From positions 1-8,136 of the forward strand of contig RFHL01000966.1 of the NCBI GenBank assembly GCA_003696875.1: a DNA stretch of 8,136 nucleotides, written 5' to 3'. The notes beneath the pieces were generated by a model. It was not told the origin of the DNA. It saw nothing but the letters and a program-made list of their open reading frames with translations, and did not search any database. The stretch's first letter is position 1. Each line of letters begins with the position of its first letter. This document shows, piece by piece, positions 7,144-8,136 of the stretch. Made by a program: the position numbers and the translations under genes. The stretch is from Bacteroidota bacterium (GTDB lineage: Bacteria > Bacteroidota > Bacteroidia > J057).

Positions 7144-7151
7144 TATCTTGG
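7144..7151 (+). promoter_or_regulatory. Possible -7 element directly before the GT4 gene (TATCTTGG)
   Basis: TATCTTGG matches 7 of 8 positions of TAnnTTTG and ends only 4 nt before ATG 7156. If functional, transcription would begin at or next to the start codon, giving a leaderless mRNA. The nearest TTTG (7106-7109) is too far upstream for a standard -33 box. Confidence 0.3.
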
Positions 7152-7155
7152 GCGC

Positions 7156-8136
7156 ATGCTGCGTCTGGGATACGATGCCAAGCGCCTCTTTCAGAATCCG
7201 ACGGGACTGGGGAGCTATAGCCGGGAGTTGCTCGCGGCGCTGGGGGAGGCATATCCGGCGCATCGCTACCGGCTCTACAGCCCCCGCCTGGGCGGGGGGA
7301 TGGAGACGGAGGTCTTCCGGGCGGGACCGCCCTTCGAAGCCGTGGCCGGCCCGCGCCGGGGCGCGGGCCTGTGGCGCCGCTACGGCCTCGCCGGCCAGGC
7401 CCGGCGCGATAGGGTGGCGCTCTTTCATGGCCTGAGCCATGAGCTGCCCGCCGGTTGGGGCCGTACTGGCATCCCGGGGATCGTGACCATGCACGACCTG
7501 ATCGACTATCTACATCCGGAGTGGTACCCCTGGCTGGACCGCTGGACCTATGCCCGCAAGCGCCGGCAGGCGCTGCGGGAGGCCGCCATGGTCCTGGCGG
7601 TAAGTGCCTCGACCCGCGACGACCTGGGCAATGCCCTGGGGGTGGCCCCCGAACGCATGCGGGTGATCTATCCGCCGGTGGGGCGCCGCTTCTACGAAGC
7701 GCCCGGCCCGCCCCCGGCGGGCCTGCCCGCCACCTACTGGCTGTACCTGGGATCGGTGACCCCCAGAAAAAACCTGGGCCTGATCGTGGAAGCGTTGAGG
7801 GAGCAGCCGGTCGCCGAGCGGCTGCCACTGGTGGTGGCAGGCCGGGGCGGGGGCTATGCCCGCGAGGTAGCGGCCCGCGCCCAGCAGCTGGGCGTGGCCG
7901 AGCTGCTCCTGTGGCGACCGGACTTGCCCAATGCCCAGCTACCCGGCCTCTATGCCGGGGCGGTAGGGCTGATCTACCCTTCGCGCTACGAGGGTTTTGG
8001 GCTGCCGGTGGCGGAGTGCCTGGCCTGCGGGCGGCCCGTCATCACGACGGATCGGGCTTCCCTGCCGGAAGCCGGGGGAGCCGGGGCGCTCTATGTGTCG
8101 CCCGATGCGCCGGAGGCGCTGGCGTCGGCCATGGCC
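7156..8136 (+). CDS. GT4-family glycosyltransferase (3' partial)
   Basis: The frame opens at ATG 7156 and runs off the right edge without a stop, giving 327 residues (full-length members are about 360-390). The start gives MLRLGYDAKRLFQNPTGLGS, a standard beginning for this family, with the first beta-strand and the acceptor-side TGLGSYSREL loop. Other marks are HDL (His113) in the N-terminal domain, YLGSVTPRKN (197-206, Lys205 in the donor phosphate site) and the hallmark EX7E motif in RYEGFGLPVAE (Glu279 and Glu287), followed by GRPVITTDRASLPEAGG. It is a retaining GT-B enzyme using a nucleotide sugar, probably for envelope or exopolysaccharide glycans. The sugar (mannose or other hexose) cannot be told. 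Translation of the missing end needs the next contig segment. The gene is very GC-rich and holds several short-spacer inverted repeats. Confidence 0.9.
   Translation, partial: MLRLGYDAKRLFQNPTGLGSYSRELLAALGEAYPAHRYRLYSPRLGGGMETEVFRAGPPFEAVAGPRRGAGLWRRYGLAGQARRDRVALFHGLSHELPAGWGRTGIPGIVTMHDLIDYLHPEWYPWLDRWTYARKRRQALREAAMVLAVSASTRDDLGNALGVAPERMRVIYPPVGRRFYEAPGPPPAGLPATYWLYLGSVTPRKNLGLIVEALREQPVAERLPLVVAGRGGGYAREVAARAQQLGVAELLLWRPDLPNAQLPGLYAGAVGLIYPSRYEGFGLPVAECLACGRPVITTDRASLPEAGGAGALYVSPDAPEALASAMA
7281..7298. repeat. 8-bp perfect inverted repeat in the GT4 gene
   Basis: CCCCCGCC (7281-7288) and GGCGGGGG (7291-7298) pair perfectly across TG. It is coding sequence (SPRLGGG), with no T-run after it. 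Confidence 0.65.
7348..7369. repeat. 10-bp perfect inverted repeat in the GT4 gene
   Basis: GGCCCGCGCC (7348-7357) and GGCGCGGGCC (7360-7369) pair perfectly across GG. It is coding sequence (AGPRRGAG), in a stretch that does not look conserved in the family, 50 nt after the 8-bp repeat. Confidence 0.7.
7705..7723. repeat. 8-bp perfect inverted repeat in the GT4 gene interdomain linker
   Basis: GGCCCGCC (7705-7712) and GGCGGGCC (7716-7723) pair perfectly across CCC. It encodes the proline-rich linker (PGPPPAG) between the two GT-B domains. Confidence 0.6.

Noticed and set aside
6948..7155. Search of the divergent gap for an RNA gene or riboswitch
   Set aside because: Apart from AT-richness and the two promoter-like elements I see no tRNA-like fold, riboswitch-like conserved core or terminator.
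6993..7220. A small plus-strand open frame (75 codons) in the divergent intergenic region
   Set aside because: It overlaps the start of the GT4 gene in another frame, has no recognisable features and runs through both promoter-like regions.
6998..7828. A 276-codon minus-strand open frame opposite the right-hand glycosyltransferase
   Set aside because: The product is Pro/Arg/Gly-rich without fold signatures, and the plus strand encodes an unmistakable GT4 enzyme with an EX7E motif.

Overview
The window looks like a chromosomal segment from a GC-rich member of the Bacteroidota, most likely a Saprospiraceae/Lewinella-like marine or activated-sludge type. This is inferred from protein families and not from a marker gene. 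The evidence is a type IX secretion (T9SS) C-terminal sorting domain, SprB repeats, an Omp28-like domain, a DUF5723-type outer-membrane barrel, a lipoprotein with an acidic surface-export-like tract, no Shine-Dalgarno-like purine runs at the gene starts I checked, and TAnnTTTG-like promoter elements. Intergenic DNA is clearly more AT-rich than the genes.

Layout from left to right: (1) the 3' part of a MurG/GT28-like glycosyltransferase on + (to 1061), missing only its extreme N-terminus; (2) a 177-nt AT-rich gap with a promoter-like element; (3) a large secreted modular protein on + (1239-3929), with signal peptide, N-terminal beta-rich region, CARDB-like region, Omp28/thioredoxin-like domain with CGPC, three SprB repeats and a T9SS sorting domain; (4) a 183-nt convergent intergenic region with two back-to-back intrinsic terminators and further inverted repeats; (5) on -, a two-gene unit read right to left, a lipoprotein (6947-5457) followed 36 nt later by a DUF5723-like barrel protein (5420-4113); (6) a 208-nt divergent promoter region; (7) on +, a GT4-family glycosyltransferase (from 7156) cut by the right edge.

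The two glycosyltransferases probably act on cell-envelope glycans or exopolysaccharide. The three central genes encode exported envelope or surface proteins, so the whole window is about the cell surface. The lipoprotein and barrel are a plausible functional pair in the outer membrane, but their function is unknown. I saw no tRNA, rRNA, CRISPR array, transposase or phage gene, and no intergenic stretch exceeds about 210 bases.

The most interesting signals are the surface-lipoprotein/barrel pair, a CGPC thioredoxin-like domain joined to SprB repeats in a T9SS substrate, a G9 tract and perfect GC-rich inverted repeats inside the glycosyltransferase genes, a possible leaderless start for the right-hand glycosyltransferase, and alternative stem pairings in the convergent terminator region.
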